From Paramecium sonneborni (taxonomy: Eukaryota > Ciliophora > Oligohymenophorea > Peniculida > Parameciidae), in NCBI GenBank assembly GCA_905182985.1, contig CAJJDN010000183.1, positions 1 to 64,000 of the forward strand: DNA of 64,000 nucleotides, read 5' to 3'. Positions 1 to 11,600 of this stretch are shown piece by piece. Both the position numbers and the translations under genes were made by a program. Position 1 is the stretch's first letter; each line of letters begins with the position of its first letter. The notes under the pieces were generated by a model, which was not told the origin of the DNA, did no database searches, and was given only the letters and a program-made list of their open reading frames with translations.

Positions 1-839
1 TTTATATTATTAAAATTAGATTTTATATTACTTTTTATTTATTAAAATTCAAAATTAATTTTTATTATCCATTTGCTATCAAATTGAATTATTGTATTAG
101 AAAACAAACTTAGATATCTTTTTACTGTTAACCAAGCTTAGCCTGATCTAATTAAGAATTAAGATTATTAATTCACAAAGTCGGCTATTAGAAATCAGAA
201 ACTCATTTTAACATCTTAGAATAGGAGTAAAAAGCTAATATAAAATTGATTAAGTATTGATTTTAGATTAATATTATAAATTAATAAAATACTTTTTAAG
301 AAGTACCAGAGTTAAAATAAGAAATTGAAAGATAAATCTCAATTAAAAACGCTTTTGAGAAAACAAAGTTTGATAGTTCCAACTTTAAATTATAAGCTAG
401 ATTATCTGTACAAACTGAGAGCCTTATAGGTTCAACAGATATTTTTTAATTAATCAATCACCATGATTTTAATGTTTGGGTGAAAAGTTATCAAAAAAAT
501 TATTTTTAAGGCGATTGGGTCAAATTTTAAATACTTCAAGACTTATGTACATTTAAAATTAATTCTTGAATCCTTTAAACTATTTTTCTTATTGGTTTAT
601 TATTTTAATAAAATTATGAAAAAAATCTCTCTAAATAGCCTTTTGAATTTAAATATTAAGAATCAGCTTTACTTGATTAATAAATGACTTTGTGAAGTAA
701 GCAATAACAAAAATTAATCTTTTGATATTATAAGAAAAAGGTTTCATGATAGAATAGTAGTTATTTTAGATTTAGATGAATGGATAAATTTGTTTATGAA
801 GAAAGTAGTATTTAATAATAACTTAAAATAATTAATATA
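1..839. other. no convincing gene; possible exon remnant
   Basis: AT-rich stretch at the window edge. With TAA/TAG read as Gln, a plus-strand frame is open from about 250 to a TGA at 481-483 and has protein-like composition (Lys/Gln/Leu rich). It could be the 3' end or a relic of a gene, but I found no start, no supporting introns and no recognisable motif. A second short open stretch lies near 665-798. The last ~40 bases before 840 are plain AT-rich leader sequence for the next gene. Confidence 0.3.
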
Positions 840-1864
840 ATGTCTAATAGTTAAGAGAAGGAAGAAGAACTAAAGCAAATTCGTAAGGAAATGCTAAAAG
901 ATGCAGAGTAAAATGCTCAAAAGTAAAGATTTGGACTATTTTCTTCACCTGTTCCTTTAGGTTTGGGGGATGATAGTATGGATATGAGAAAGAAACGTAA
1001 AACATGAGAATAAATTGGATTAGCATAAAGAGGTGAGAATGGGAAGCCGATAACAGAACCATCAAATATGAAGGTGAGTGCTCCTCGTACTGGAAGAATT
1101 AGATCATCGTATTTTGGACCCTTGAGTTATACAACAGTTGGGGATCCCTACTTAGATCCAGATAAAGTGATTGCACATTATGAGAAGTAGCAGAAGAAGT
1201 TATGCAATAAGGAGACTCCATTTAAACCTGCATCTGGTTATAAGGAATTAATGGGGAGTGTTTATTAACATATGAAGGATTATGATTATAAAAAAGTGGA
1301 GAGTAGAAAACAATCAGATGGACGAGTGTATTCTGCACCTCGTAATGTTACAACGAATCCAAGGTGTAAGGTTATGGATAAATCAATTCCATATATGATG
1401 GATGATTATAATAGATATAGCGATTTTGAGAGAGTATTCAAATTATTATTATGAAGAAAGCAAGAATAGAAAGTAAGAGTAAAGAGAAAGAGTAAGCATT
1501 CAAAAGTACTGTTTATGGAGGATACACTTTTGAGAAGGACAAGAATTTATTTGGAGAAACAAAGATGCCACCAACAAGTTAGAGGAAATCTCCTGAATAA
1601 AAATAAGCAAAGCATGAATCAGCTTTTAGACCAGCAGATGGATTGAAGAAAGGATTAGATGGATTATTTGGTTATTTTGAGTACAAACCTGATCCAATTA
1701 AAGAAATTAAACGATAGTTCAGTTAGAAAAAGGAGAGAGAAAGCTTTAAGTAACTGTGAATATATTCTTATAGACCTGCAGATTTGGGAAACAATACTAG
1801 ACCTAACCCAACTATTTCCTGTTTCAAAATGAACATCAGGAGAGAGATAGCTGGGTATCATTGA
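840..1864 (+). CDS. CFAP96-like (C4orf47 family) cilia/flagella protein
   Basis: The ciliate-code protein has 316 residues after removing three introns at 997-1023 (27 nt), 1434-1456 (23 nt, ending AAG) and 1750-1773 (24 nt); the total is then an exact multiple of three. Near the N-terminus FGLFSSP is followed by YTTVGDPY, then PFKPASGYK, NVTTNP, and later FRPADGLKKGLDGLFGYFEY and FKPAD. This order (GLFS..., TVGD.Y, F.PASG.K, TNP) is the pattern I recall for CFAP96, an axonemal or basal-body-associated protein of ciliated organisms. The start is the first ATG after an AT-rich leader and no earlier in-frame ATG extends it. Family assignment rests on motif memory, not a search. Confidence 0.65.
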
Positions 1865-2046
1865 TTATAGTATTTAGTTTTATATAATAAATTATTATTA
1901 TATAAAAATTAATATTATTATATAATAAAATATAATAGATTTAAGATTTAGATGGAAACTATGATAAAATGACGTAGCATTCAATTATTTTTTTTATAAT
2001 GATTTACATCATAATTATTTACATTCGCACTATTCGATTTCATAAT

Positions 2047-2481
2047 ATGAAACTAGATTAGGCGAAATCAAAGGAGGGAAAATGTAAATAAAATAACATG
2101 AACATTTTGAGTGAAATAAAGAAATAGGTGGAAATAGAAATGAAAAAGATCAAGAAGGTACCTACTCCAAATAAAACGATAACTTCTTCTTAAAAGAAAG
2201 AATTAATTGATTTGCTGAGTCAAGGAATATCACTCAAAGATGCAGCAAAAAAATTAAATTTGACTTATCATGAGGCAAAAATAGCATACAATGAATAAAA
2301 GAGAAGATCCATGAATACTTAGAGTGAAACCGAATCAACTGTCTACTCTATGCGTACTGCTGGAGTCAGCACTCTAAAAGTATTCCCAAGACACTTTTTG
2401 TTGTAATAGAGTGTCAACAATACCTTGGTATCTGTTAGACGGCTATTTAATATATTGGTTTTGAACCCAAAATAATAATGA
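2047..2481 (+). CDS. small basic helix-turn-helix protein
   Basis: Uninterrupted ciliate-code frame of 144 residues ending TAA TAA TGA (Gln-Gln-stop). The N-terminal 35 residues are Lys-rich (KKQVEIEMKKIKKV). About residues 50-85 read KELIDLLSQGISLKDAAKKL followed by NLTYHEAKIAYNE, which looks like a homeodomain-like or Psq-like helix-turn-helix ('GISLKDAAKKL' as helix-turn-recognition helix). A nuclear or DNA-binding role is inferred from this alone. A 30-nt GT...AG stretch near the 3' end (about 2380-2410) could be an in-frame intron, since it has no TGA and is a multiple of three, so the protein may be 10 residues shorter. An internal ATG at 2098 is an alternative start; 2047 keeps the longest frame. 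Confidence 0.55.
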
Positions 2482-2530
2482 ATTTAATTTAATTTATAAT
2501 ACTACGTCATAAATTTAATAATGAACAATA

Positions 2531-4179
2531 TCAAAACAGTTCTAGAGTTCCTTACTCCTTTTCTTTCTTTAGGGTTTCCAAATAGCCATAAATAATAGTT
2601 ACTGATAAAAGTATTACAGTTCCTAAAATTATTAATTAAATAACCTGGACCAATTGCACCCAAGAAATCAGCCAAAATAGTTAATGCTCTTATACACTTT
2701 CCACCAAAAGAAGCAGGAATTGGAATATATCTTTTAAGTTCTTCTTTCACAGAAGAATCTCTATGTCTTACAATTTACATATCCAATTCATTAAGTAATT
2801 TGGCAACTTAAAAAATTAAATAGACTCGATAAATCTTTGGTGATGCTGCACTTGTTCCAAGAATGTAAGCAATGTACAATACTGATATGGATTGGATCGA
2901 AGATGGCTTCAGAAATTGATTTTGGAGGTGAAACATAATAAACTAATCCACCAATTGGAACAGTTTATACACCATCTAATTCTTACCAATGACCAAGTAA
3001 TCTAATCAAGAAATTGCCTCTGAAATTTCTATATAGGAATTGAGAGAGAAAATAAAGGTTTGAAACTAAAGCAGTTTAGAGGATAATTGGGATATTTGAT
3101 GTATAGAATAATTTTATTGGGTATGATGTCAAACCTCCTTTAAATTTATAGTTTTTAATGGGTATATCGACTTTAAATCCTTACAAGAAATATTGATGAT
3201 TTAATTGAATGTATATTATATTATGTGATGTGAAGTTTAATATCAAAATTTTAATTTTTTTAGTGAAAGGTTTACGAGTGCATATTTATGTTATTTTTGA
3301 CTAATTGTCCCTATATTTATTTTTGAGAATTATATTACTTCTTTAAAATCAAAAGAAATAATTACATATCAAATAGATTGCATATACAATGAAAATCTTA
3401 TTGATTATAATAGAGTATTACAATCATGAAAACTAAGATAGTTGCTAAATAAATTTGTGAGATTTGGTAATGAATCTCTCATGATGGCTGATTAAATGGC
3501 AGTGATTTTACCATTTATGATGAATAATCCATGAAAGAGTTCAATAATAGCTCCTTCCTATTATGATTCAAGTTCAGTTTTATGATTGATTGGAGAGAGG
3601 GCTTTCCACAAAATATTTTCACATATATTAATGGCAATGAATAGAGAGGTTCCTGAATATCCATACCATAACCTTTAGAAAGTAGTTCATCAATCATAAT
3701 CATATATTGCTGAGAAGACTAATCGAATGATTATGAAAATAAGATTGCCCCTAAATCACTATAAATTCCAGACCATACATATTCAAAGACTTCCTCAAAA
3801 GCAATTAGATATAAAGTTGTTTATCTTCGTTTACATTGTAATCAACATCAATTAACTTTGCGCCTGCTAACAATTGCATGATTATTAATTTTGTTACTAT
3901 TGGTGAAATACCTAATTCTATAAATTTTACTCTATTTGATGTCAATATAACTCTTAAGCAATAGAAAGGATTTCCAGCTGATGCTTTGTAAATCTTATAG
4001 GGTGGTATTTATGAACAAATTAGATACAAAATTGTTGCTTTAGCTGTTCTTAGAACTCTGTATTTAATTAAAATCTAATTTATATATTAAATAAGTACTC
4101 TTCTTTTTGGCTCAAACTCATCTAGAATTATGACCATTGCTGGTCTCATTTAATTCAAAATCTTAGTTTTACTAGGCAT
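2531..4179 (-). pseudogene. decaying copy of SEC61 alpha (ER translocon channel)
   Basis: Sec61-alpha forms the protein-conducting channel of the ER membrane. Reading the minus strand from 4179, almost the whole protein can be followed in order: the N-terminus, GISPIVTKLIIMQLLAG, DELLSKGYG, SGTSLFIAINICENILWKAL, a [10 protein letters not shown] segment, [37 protein letters not shown] and [15 protein letters not shown]. These pieces lie in different frames: breaks occur after KGYG, after PNLTNLF, after FDPIH and in the transmembrane stretch before DELL, and the segment after ILGTSAAS is badly eroded. A 22-nt intron sits at 2623-2644. A 220-bp insertion interrupts the middle (separate entry). 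Without both, 1407 nt remain, about the normal ~470 codons, so the gene decayed by small compensating indels. Neighbouring genes are intact, which argues against poor sequence. Ohnologue decay after genome duplication is my inference. Confidence 0.85.
3191..3412. other. TA-bounded 220-bp insertion inside the SEC61 copy; candidate retained IES
   Basis: The SEC61 alignment is interrupted between ...MIVILY and FLQGFKVD. Removing everything from the TA at 3191-3192 up to the TA at 3411-3412, keeping one TA, rejoins the coding sequence as MIVILYFLQGFKVD, the expected Sec61 transmembrane segment. TA-flanked, AT-rich, non-coding insertions in genes are the hallmark of Paramecium internal eliminated sequences (IES). 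The ends read TATTGATG and, on the other strand, TATTATAA; they share TATT but match the usual TAYAGYNR end consensus only partly. It could be a mutated IES that is no longer excised. Confidence 0.55.
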
Positions 4180-4543
4180 TAATTTTATTATTGAAATGAT
4201 GCACTCAATTCTCTTTTAATAGTAAATTTTATGAACATCCTATCTATATTTCACTTCATCTAAACATGTCAATTATATTATTATTTGGATAAAATTTAAT
4301 AAAGAAAAACTTTAGGCTTCTCAAAATTTGTTAAATTATGATAATTACTTCACGAAAATTTTAATTTCCTAATATACTTCTTTTTCAAATATATAAATGC
4401 AAATAGAATTTTTCATTTGAAAAGCTATTAGGAATTCTTTAACAAATTATCTGATATTTGATTTGTTAAGAATCTCTTTTGAAAGAATAAAGATTAAAAG
4501 TATTAACAATTAATATTAATATTATAAAATTGATTATAATTTC
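4180..4543. other. intergenic, no gene seen
   Basis: AT-rich spacer between the 5' end of the SEC61 copy (minus) and the start of the Cys-rich gene (plus), so it would hold both promoters. Neither strand shows a sustained ciliate-code frame and I see no structured element. Confidence 0.6.
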
Positions 4544-5395
4544 ATGAAATACTCTGTGTTGATTTATTTGATTGCAACAGCAAAATAGTTCTTGGTTGAG
4601 AATGTGTGCAAATGTGAACAATTATAAAGCAAAGAGGATTGTGATTTTGGTAAAGCTTAATGTTTATGGATGGATTAGAAATGTGTTACAATATAATGCG
4701 AATCTTTTGATGGCAAGACTGAATAAGAATGCATTGATTTTGTTGGATGTGCAATAAACGATGTTGGAAATTGCAGACCTTTTTCTGATTGCATCGATTA
4801 TCATGTATCTGATAAAACAAAATGTTCAACTAAATGGCCAACTTGTGTAGCTGGTGATAATTTAGTGAATGGAAAGTATGAGTGTTAAGAATTGGGTGAT
4901 GATAATATTTATTATGTTTGTTCTAAGATTGAAAAAAAAGAACTTTGTACTGCTGAAGACATAGAAGGTTAAGATGCTATTAAATAAGCAGACGGTTAAG
5001 TATGTGATTGGATTATAGATGATGATGATGTTGGAAAATGTATAGCCTATGATCCCAATAAGTGTTCAAATATCATTTCTTAATCTAAATGTGATCATTT
5101 TCTATGCAAATGGGACACAGAAAAGGAAGAATGTTCAGAACCTTTTTGTATAGAAATAGTAGATAAAACCAAATGTAATTTTCTAAGAGGGGATTAAACT
5201 GGAACATATCAAATTTGCAAATGGGAAGATGAACTATGTTAAGATGCTGAAGATACTTCTTTTCTTACATAAAGCAATTGTTTATAAAATAGTTTTTATT
5301 CTGCCACTTGGAATGGAACTAATTGCAATATATGTGAAAATGATGGATTTAGTACATTAATATCTATGACCGTAGTGATAATATTAATTTTTTGA
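4544..5395 (+). CDS. Cys-rich secreted or GPI-anchored surface protein
   Basis: A single intronless frame of 283 residues. Residues 1-20 (MKYSVLIYLIATAKQFLVEN) form a plausible signal peptide. The body carries about 30 cysteines in repeated units of the type C-x(2,3)-C...W...C and C-x(5-8)-C, with recurring ...KCxxFxxxC... and CKWEDE/CKWDTE patterns at regular spacing. The last ~15 residues (TLISMTVVIILIF) are hydrophobic and end at the stop, like a GPI-attachment signal. This layout resembles a miniature ciliate surface (immobilisation-type) antigen, though the canonical CxxC-rich period is not exact. It is acidic, with runs such as DDDD. A location outside the cell is well supported; the function is unknown. 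Confidence 0.75.
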
Positions 5396-5478
5396 ATTAT
5401 TGTTTACATAGATTAATGATAATATATTATGGGTAATAAAAAAAATTAATTTTCAAAAACGTTCGTAAATTATTTAAC

Positions 5479-5867
5479 ATGCTTATTTTAATGTGTATAT
5501 TAGTCTTAACTTACTCAATACAATTACCAATTAAAGAAACTGATAGTATCGAAGTATTGTAACTTGCTTCCAGTAATCAACTCTAAGATTAGTATTTGAA
5601 TAAACCTCAAAACAAATAATAAGTTTTTCTATTAGATATAGCAGAATAATTAGAAGGAACCACAATTAATACTTTATTAAGTAAAATGAGAGAATAACCA
5701 TAGGTTTGTAAAGCAAAGATAATCAATCAAAACGAATTCTAATAGCAACTTTATTATCAATCATATTAATTGTGATTTGTTGTATTCTCATCTAAATAAT
5801 TTTGGATATGTCTAAAAGATGTAAAATAAAGTTGAGTAGAGAAACTGCTACAATGGCAATTTAATGA
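5479..5867 (+). CDS. small protein with signal peptide and one membrane segment
   Basis: The protein has 116 residues if a 38-nt intron (5708-5745, GTAAAG...TAATAG) is removed; this makes the frame exact and stops it 86 nt before the convergent trichocyst gene. The N-terminus MLILMCILVLTYSIQLPIKE is a signal peptide, a Gln/Ser/Leu-rich lumenal part follows, and after the intron a hydrophobic stretch LLSIILIVICCILI precedes a basic tail (MSKRCKIKLSRE). Without the intron the frame ends at a TGA near 5776. The intron is longer than others here, so the model is moderately uncertain. No family recognised. Confidence 0.45.
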
Positions 5868-5953
5868 ATTTTGTATTTTTGTTTGAATTATATGCATTAA
5901 ACTCATAGTTGAGAGTTGGCTCTTTTATAATATATAGATTAATCATAACAATA

Positions 5954-7308
5954 TCATTCTTAACTTAAACTTCTACTAAGAATATCCTCAATGTAACATC
6001 TAACAGCATCGAATTCATTCAATAAAACTTCCCTAACCTTTCTCAATAACTTCAATTGTTCTTTTCTCTCTTTTGATCTAACTCCATAATTGACCTCGAA
6101 TCATATTACATCTTAAATACTTTAGAATCTTCTTTGCATTTTTATAAATCTTAGTATGACTATTTCAAATTGGCTAATCTTTGCTCTCCATCTTTTTAAT
6201 CCATTTAGGCTGCAATAATATGGGCTTCAACACCATCTTATTCATCATATAAGATAGAGAGCTATAATATATGATTAAATATTTTCTAACTTATAAGTTT
6301 AAATAATCTAATTCTTCATTTATGTGATCCTTCACTCTTTAATGGAGATTTTCTCTATCATCCTCAGCAGTTAATTAGATTCTGTTAGTGCTATCTACTT
6401 AATCATATAATTATTATAGTAAATTAATGATAGCATTTGCTCTAACAGTATCAACAACAGCTTCTGTTTGAGTAGATACACTTACAAATTCATCTTTTAA
6501 TTAATTGATATTAAAAACTTATGATCTTCAAAAATGGTTCATTATTTTAAAGTGTCTCTTGTGCTTCTATTTAAAGATCTTTCATTTATTATAAGACATC
6601 AGAACTAGCAAATTAATGAGAATTGTCTTCATAAGTATATTATTGAACAAATGCAACATTTCTTGGACTTCTAGGTAATAATTCTCTAATCAAATATCTT
6701 GCTCTCTTAATAAGACTACAAATAGCAAAAGAATCATCTCTTGTTATTTCAAAATATGCATTCTAAAATTATTTCTTAATCATCTATACTTCATGTTATC
6801 TGATCTCCTCTAATTAAGTGAGTGTAGATTCATATTCATTCACTATATTTTCTTTCTCATTTATTTGAGTATCAAATCTATTTGATTCATCTTCCAATAA
6901 TCTTATTGTTGCTCCAATACTGCTATAATCATATTAGGCTTCAGCTATTTTCTCTTTTAAACTTTCCAATTATTAATTGTCTAATATATATAATTCGTTT
7001 TTTTAATACATAGTTCTTATTCTTAAGATAATTATTCTAGATCGTCCTGCTCATCTTATGCAATTTATCTCTCAATAGTGTTCAATAAACTTTCAATTCT
7101 ACCCAATTATCCCTTTCTTTCTCAAAATACACAATACAATATTACCAGAATCTTTTTTATATTCAGTTTGTATATCATTCAAAACATTCATTCCAAATTT
7201 ATCCTTAAACAAACTATCCAAAAGTGTTTAATCTGCTTAAGACAATTCAGTATTTTCTTATTGTGAAACAACTACACAAATTATCAAAAACACTATATAA
7301 AGTTTCAT
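5954..7308 (-). CDS. trichocyst matrix-type protein (regulated secretion)
   Basis: Five introns (25, 29, 25, 29 and 26 nt) leave exactly 407 codons, 406 residues. The N-terminus MKLYIVFLIICVVVSQ is a signal peptide. The remainder is nearly continuous amphipathic helix rich in Gln, Glu and Leu (for example ESLKEKIAEAQYDYSSIGAT and LEDESNRFDTQINEKE), with few cysteines. Two Cys-bearing points (SFAICSLIKR and LQKCKEDSK) precede a C-terminal NYGVRSKERKEQLKLLRK helix. This is the architecture of Paramecium trichocyst matrix proteins: secreted coiled-coil precursors that are proteolysed and crystallise in the trichocyst, then expand on discharge. Three of the introns end in AAG or GAG. It is convergent with the upstream small gene. 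Confidence 0.7.
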
Positions 7309-7321
7309 AATTAATATATAT

Positions 7322-8549
7322 ATGAATAATCAAGTAGATAAAAATCACCTTCATTCTAATTTCTGGTAAAGAGTAGAAGAAGAATAACTTGGTGTTTCAT
7401 TTAAGGCTTCATGGTTAAACAAAATTACTGAGGATGCTGAAATTCAATATGTGAAGGAATTTAAAGTATTTACTAATTCGTCATCTAGAAAAAAACTGCT
7501 AAAGATAAATTTAAACATATTCTTCAAGTTCCTTTGATTGTAACCGATAAACAATTTTTACGTAGACGTAAAACCTTTTAGACTTATACTAAAAATGCAA
7601 CATTAGATTTATATTATCTATAATTAAAAAAAGCTAAAGGTTTAGGAAAAACCATTTCAGAAAAAGCTGATTATAATCAAGTGATCTAACAAACAAAGAA
7701 CAATCGATTATAAAATGAGTATTTTAATACATTCAAAAAGAATTAAGGAGTTATGTTTATATATTTTATCATATCTTTTAGGTATGACAATACATTATGG
7801 TCAGACAGATATTATAATGGAATAATATAGCAATCAAGACTTGCAAACTTATAAAAGGTTTTACAACGTAACAAATTTAAAGGTAGAGAAGAACTACTTG
7901 CTTAATTTGAGCAGTTTTTTGCTAGTAAATAATTGGTACCTACTGCAAGAAAGTCTGTACCTGAACTAATAAAGGAAGTCTCTAATGCTTTTGGAGAAGT
8001 CCTACCTAAAACAGAAGATTAAGACGAAAAGCAAGTTCATTAATATTTTTAATAAAGGAAGTTCATGTGAGAGAAAAGTCTATAGATACATAAAGAAATG
8101 ATGCAATTCTTAATTTAAATACTCATCCTTGTACTTAATAGGCCACTCTTAGAACTAATACAGAACCTAGACCATAAACTCATCATAATTATCATTCTTA
8201 ATACAGTAAACTGAGTTTTGATTTCATGGATTCAAATACTAGATGTTCTACTCATTAAGTAAAACAAAGAAAATTTAAGTAAAATGCTGTCACTAGAATC
8301 AAACACATTCTTACTTAAGCTGATGTTTAACTTGAAAATAAACAAGTATTTAAGTAATTCATTTTCTAATACTTTTCTAGATAATTGCATGAATTCTAAG
8401 AACTAGAAAACAATTAAGCTACTCATCGATCTGAAGTAATCAAAGCCAAAGTCTAAAGGGAATAATTAATAAGTGCTTTTTCAAATAGAAATAATGTAGA
8501 TGTCAGAAAGAAATTTGAAAAAAAGAAAGTATATACAGAAATTATTTGA
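7322..8549 (+). CDS. uncharacterised Gln/Lys-rich protein
   Basis: The start lies only 14 nt from the start of the divergent trichocyst gene. Two 23-nt introns (the second ends AAAG) give exactly 393 residues. The sequence is hydrophilic and basic in the middle (QFLRRRKTFQTYTKN, KKAKGLGKTISEKAD), has a Pro/Thr/His-rich linker (TNTEPRPQTHHNYHSQYS) and ends in a helical segment (NAVTRIKHILTQAD...QVIKAKVQREQ). No signal peptide or membrane segment. I do not recognise the family; a cytoskeletal or nuclear protein is possible. Confidence 0.6.
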
Positions 8550-8693
8550 ATTGTAACTAATTATTAATCTTGATACCAATTTGAACTATAAAATTTTACT
8601 AAATTCTATTTCTACATTTTTCAATATAATTAAAAATCATATAAAATTAACAAAAGTATTATATAAATCATTCATTTTGTATCTCTCTCAATA

Positions 8694-11600
8694 TCAAGAC
8701 CCTTGGTTACCTTCTCCATTTTAGATGATTACTTTAATTCTACAAAATTCTAACATGGATTCACTATTTATTGCTATTTAGATTTCATTATTTATTTTGA
8801 TAAATTTCGGTTTATCTAAAATTTTAAATTTAAATACTTAAAATAATACTGAATCAAAAATCTCTAAATTATTTTATTAATTTTGATCTTTTTTCAAATT
8901 ATCAAAATTTTTCTTTCCATTTTAGATTACATCATTAAGATACTATTATAATACACTTATCACATCACAAAATTCTGTAATTGATTTATTTGATTATTAA
9001 ATTTACTCTGGCAATTTTTTAATATTCATTTCCAACTTTTCAGAAAATGAAAATTCAAACTCTGATTTTACTGTTGTTAAGAAAACACTTTATTCAATGA
9101 AATATGTTATTAAGTTAATTATTTAACTGCATTTCTTATTATTAGATTTTATTTTCGGTTAGAAAAAGTGTTTAAGTGCTTTTCGAAATAACCAATATGT
9201 TCCTTAGTAATTAAGATCTCTGGATTAAATTGATGCTAAATACACCACAGAATTTATAATCAAAATAAACTATGCTAAATCCTAATCTTTACATAATTTC
9301 ATTATTTACATTATAATAAGGCTAATTAAAATTACTTGATTAAATGCTTAGCAAATTTTTTTGTCTTAACTGATTTCCCACAAGCTCCTAATTAAATTAA
9401 TACTTGATATCTAACTCCTAATTTTAACATATTTTCAGCTATAAATTACAAAATTGGAATTTATATTTAATGAATTTGTTAACCTAAAAATACCTTGATT
9501 ATTAAATTAAAATTATCAATATTATCTGGTTCCTATAATATCTATCTTAATAGTTTAAATGTTCCTCCTTAAATTACTTATTAATCCTTCATTTCAAAAA
9601 ATATTTAATTGCAAAGGGAAGAATCTAATTTTTCTAAATTACTTAGTATAATTTTGTATAATGAATTCTTTTAATTATTACTTTTTAAATCACTAATAAG
9701 CTAAATCAATTTTTGAGCTCTAATCTTTTTTGCTTGAAGATATTTTTGATTCACAATTATTGCTAAAATTAAAGTAGTAGTAATTGAAATAGTCTATTCT
9801 AAATGAATTAAATTGTTATTCATCAACTTTTATTAAAACTACTCCAACCATTTTTCAGAACTTTATGAATTAAGCTATTCCATAATTAAATAGATTTCAT
9901 TCCATATATCTATTATATATTCATCAGACACATAAGGGTGAGTCAATATTCTTCTAAAATTTGAAATCAATCCTTCAACTTCAAATTCAAATCTATTTAT
10001 GTTAGAAATTAAAATGTTTAATAATTATAAATAGATTAAAACTTAAAACTGTTGTTTAAGTAAAGGATTGTTTCGAATTTATGTCTATGCAGCTACTGAT
10101 TTTTATTCAATAATTGATTAAAAGTATTAGCCATCTTCACTAATATATTATTAAATAATACTCCTTTTCATCCTATTCTGAAAGTTTCTAAAATTATTAC
10201 TCTGCCTTCTCTTAATTCAAGTATCCGTTATTGATGAAAAAAGTCTCAAATTGTTATAGGAGATTATTCAATTGTTTTTCAAAATATTATTAAGATAATT
10301 TGTTATTGACTTTTAATAAACAAAGTAAGAAACATCTTGAAGTTGAAGAATCAATACTAATATTATAATTTACCTATTTAGATAAAATAATATTACTGAA
10401 AAATTTGTCAAAATTATATCTTATATTTATTTTAGCTCTTTGCATCTATTATCAGAAAATGGTTAAAAAAGTTGCAACAGTTATTATAAATTATTTTTAA
10501 GATTTTGACTTTAAGATATATTCATTTATTGAGAGATTTCATTTTTACCTTAAAATATCTCTGACATCATAAAGGCATGTGATTTATTAATTAAATCTAT
10601 ACAATAATCTGAGATTTAAGCAGATTAATATTTTTTGTGTATTTTTTAATAATATGAAAGTATTCTGAATGCATTTTCTTTGGAATTCTAATTTAGTTAT
10701 TTAAAAATTTCTGTCAAATAATCCTATAACACATTTTTAGTATTCTAAAATTAATCTAAAATTTCAGAAAATAAATAGTATAGCTATGTGTTTGAGTTTA
10801 CTTTTAAATTTGATTTTTCTGGAAATTGAAAATCTATTTATTAATATAATGGTTCATAGATTATATTGGTAAAGAAATAAAACATTTGTTTTTCTGATAA
10901 AAATAATTTATAGAATTTTTTATAAATATTATCCATTAGTCTCTAACTATTAATAATTCTATAAAAATATCAGAATAAATAAAATACAATTATTAAAAAA
11001 AAGGAACAAGATTTCTTGCATTTTTCTTTTAAATTCCAATTTTAGTAGTAAGCTTAGTATTTCCATTTTCATCAACAAACATACCTTAAAAATCAAAAAC
11101 ATTAGTAATATCTTGATCATATAATTGAATGAAAAAAAAGGAATAAATTTTTGATACTAATGACCAATATGGTTAATACAATTCTGGTTTATCTTCATAT
11201 CTGTATTAAAGAAGGAATTAGATAAATGAATAGCTAAAGCAAAATGGTTCTCTTTTAAAGGCTTATTTAATCAATTATAGATAGATAATTTGATGATCAC
11301 TTTCTTGTATAGTCTAAAAATAAAAGTAAAAAAAATAATATATACTTTTTTGATATTTAATTCTAAATCTTAAGCTAATCTAAATGAATCAACTTTTTGT
11401 CCAACAAGACCATTAAAACCCATTCTATAACTTGAATCAAGATCACGATGATTATTAATTCTAAGGAGCTTAAGAATTCTTTAAAATCTAAATTCAAAGT
11501 CATTGGTCTTCCATTATAATTTAATAGCTTTAGTGAGATGTGCACAATTAATCCAAAGATGTGATTATTAGGATGTCATGATATAGAATATCAATTTTAA

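Noticed and set aside
900..920. CFAP96-like gene as a broken gene (two in-frame TGAs and a frame shift)
   Set aside because: All three breaks are removed by 27-, 23- and 24-nt introns, leaving an intact 316-residue protein.
10934..10936. Minus-strand start splitting 8694-12338 into two genes
   Set aside because: A 29-nt intron just upstream joins both parts in frame and the total is an exact 1172 codons.
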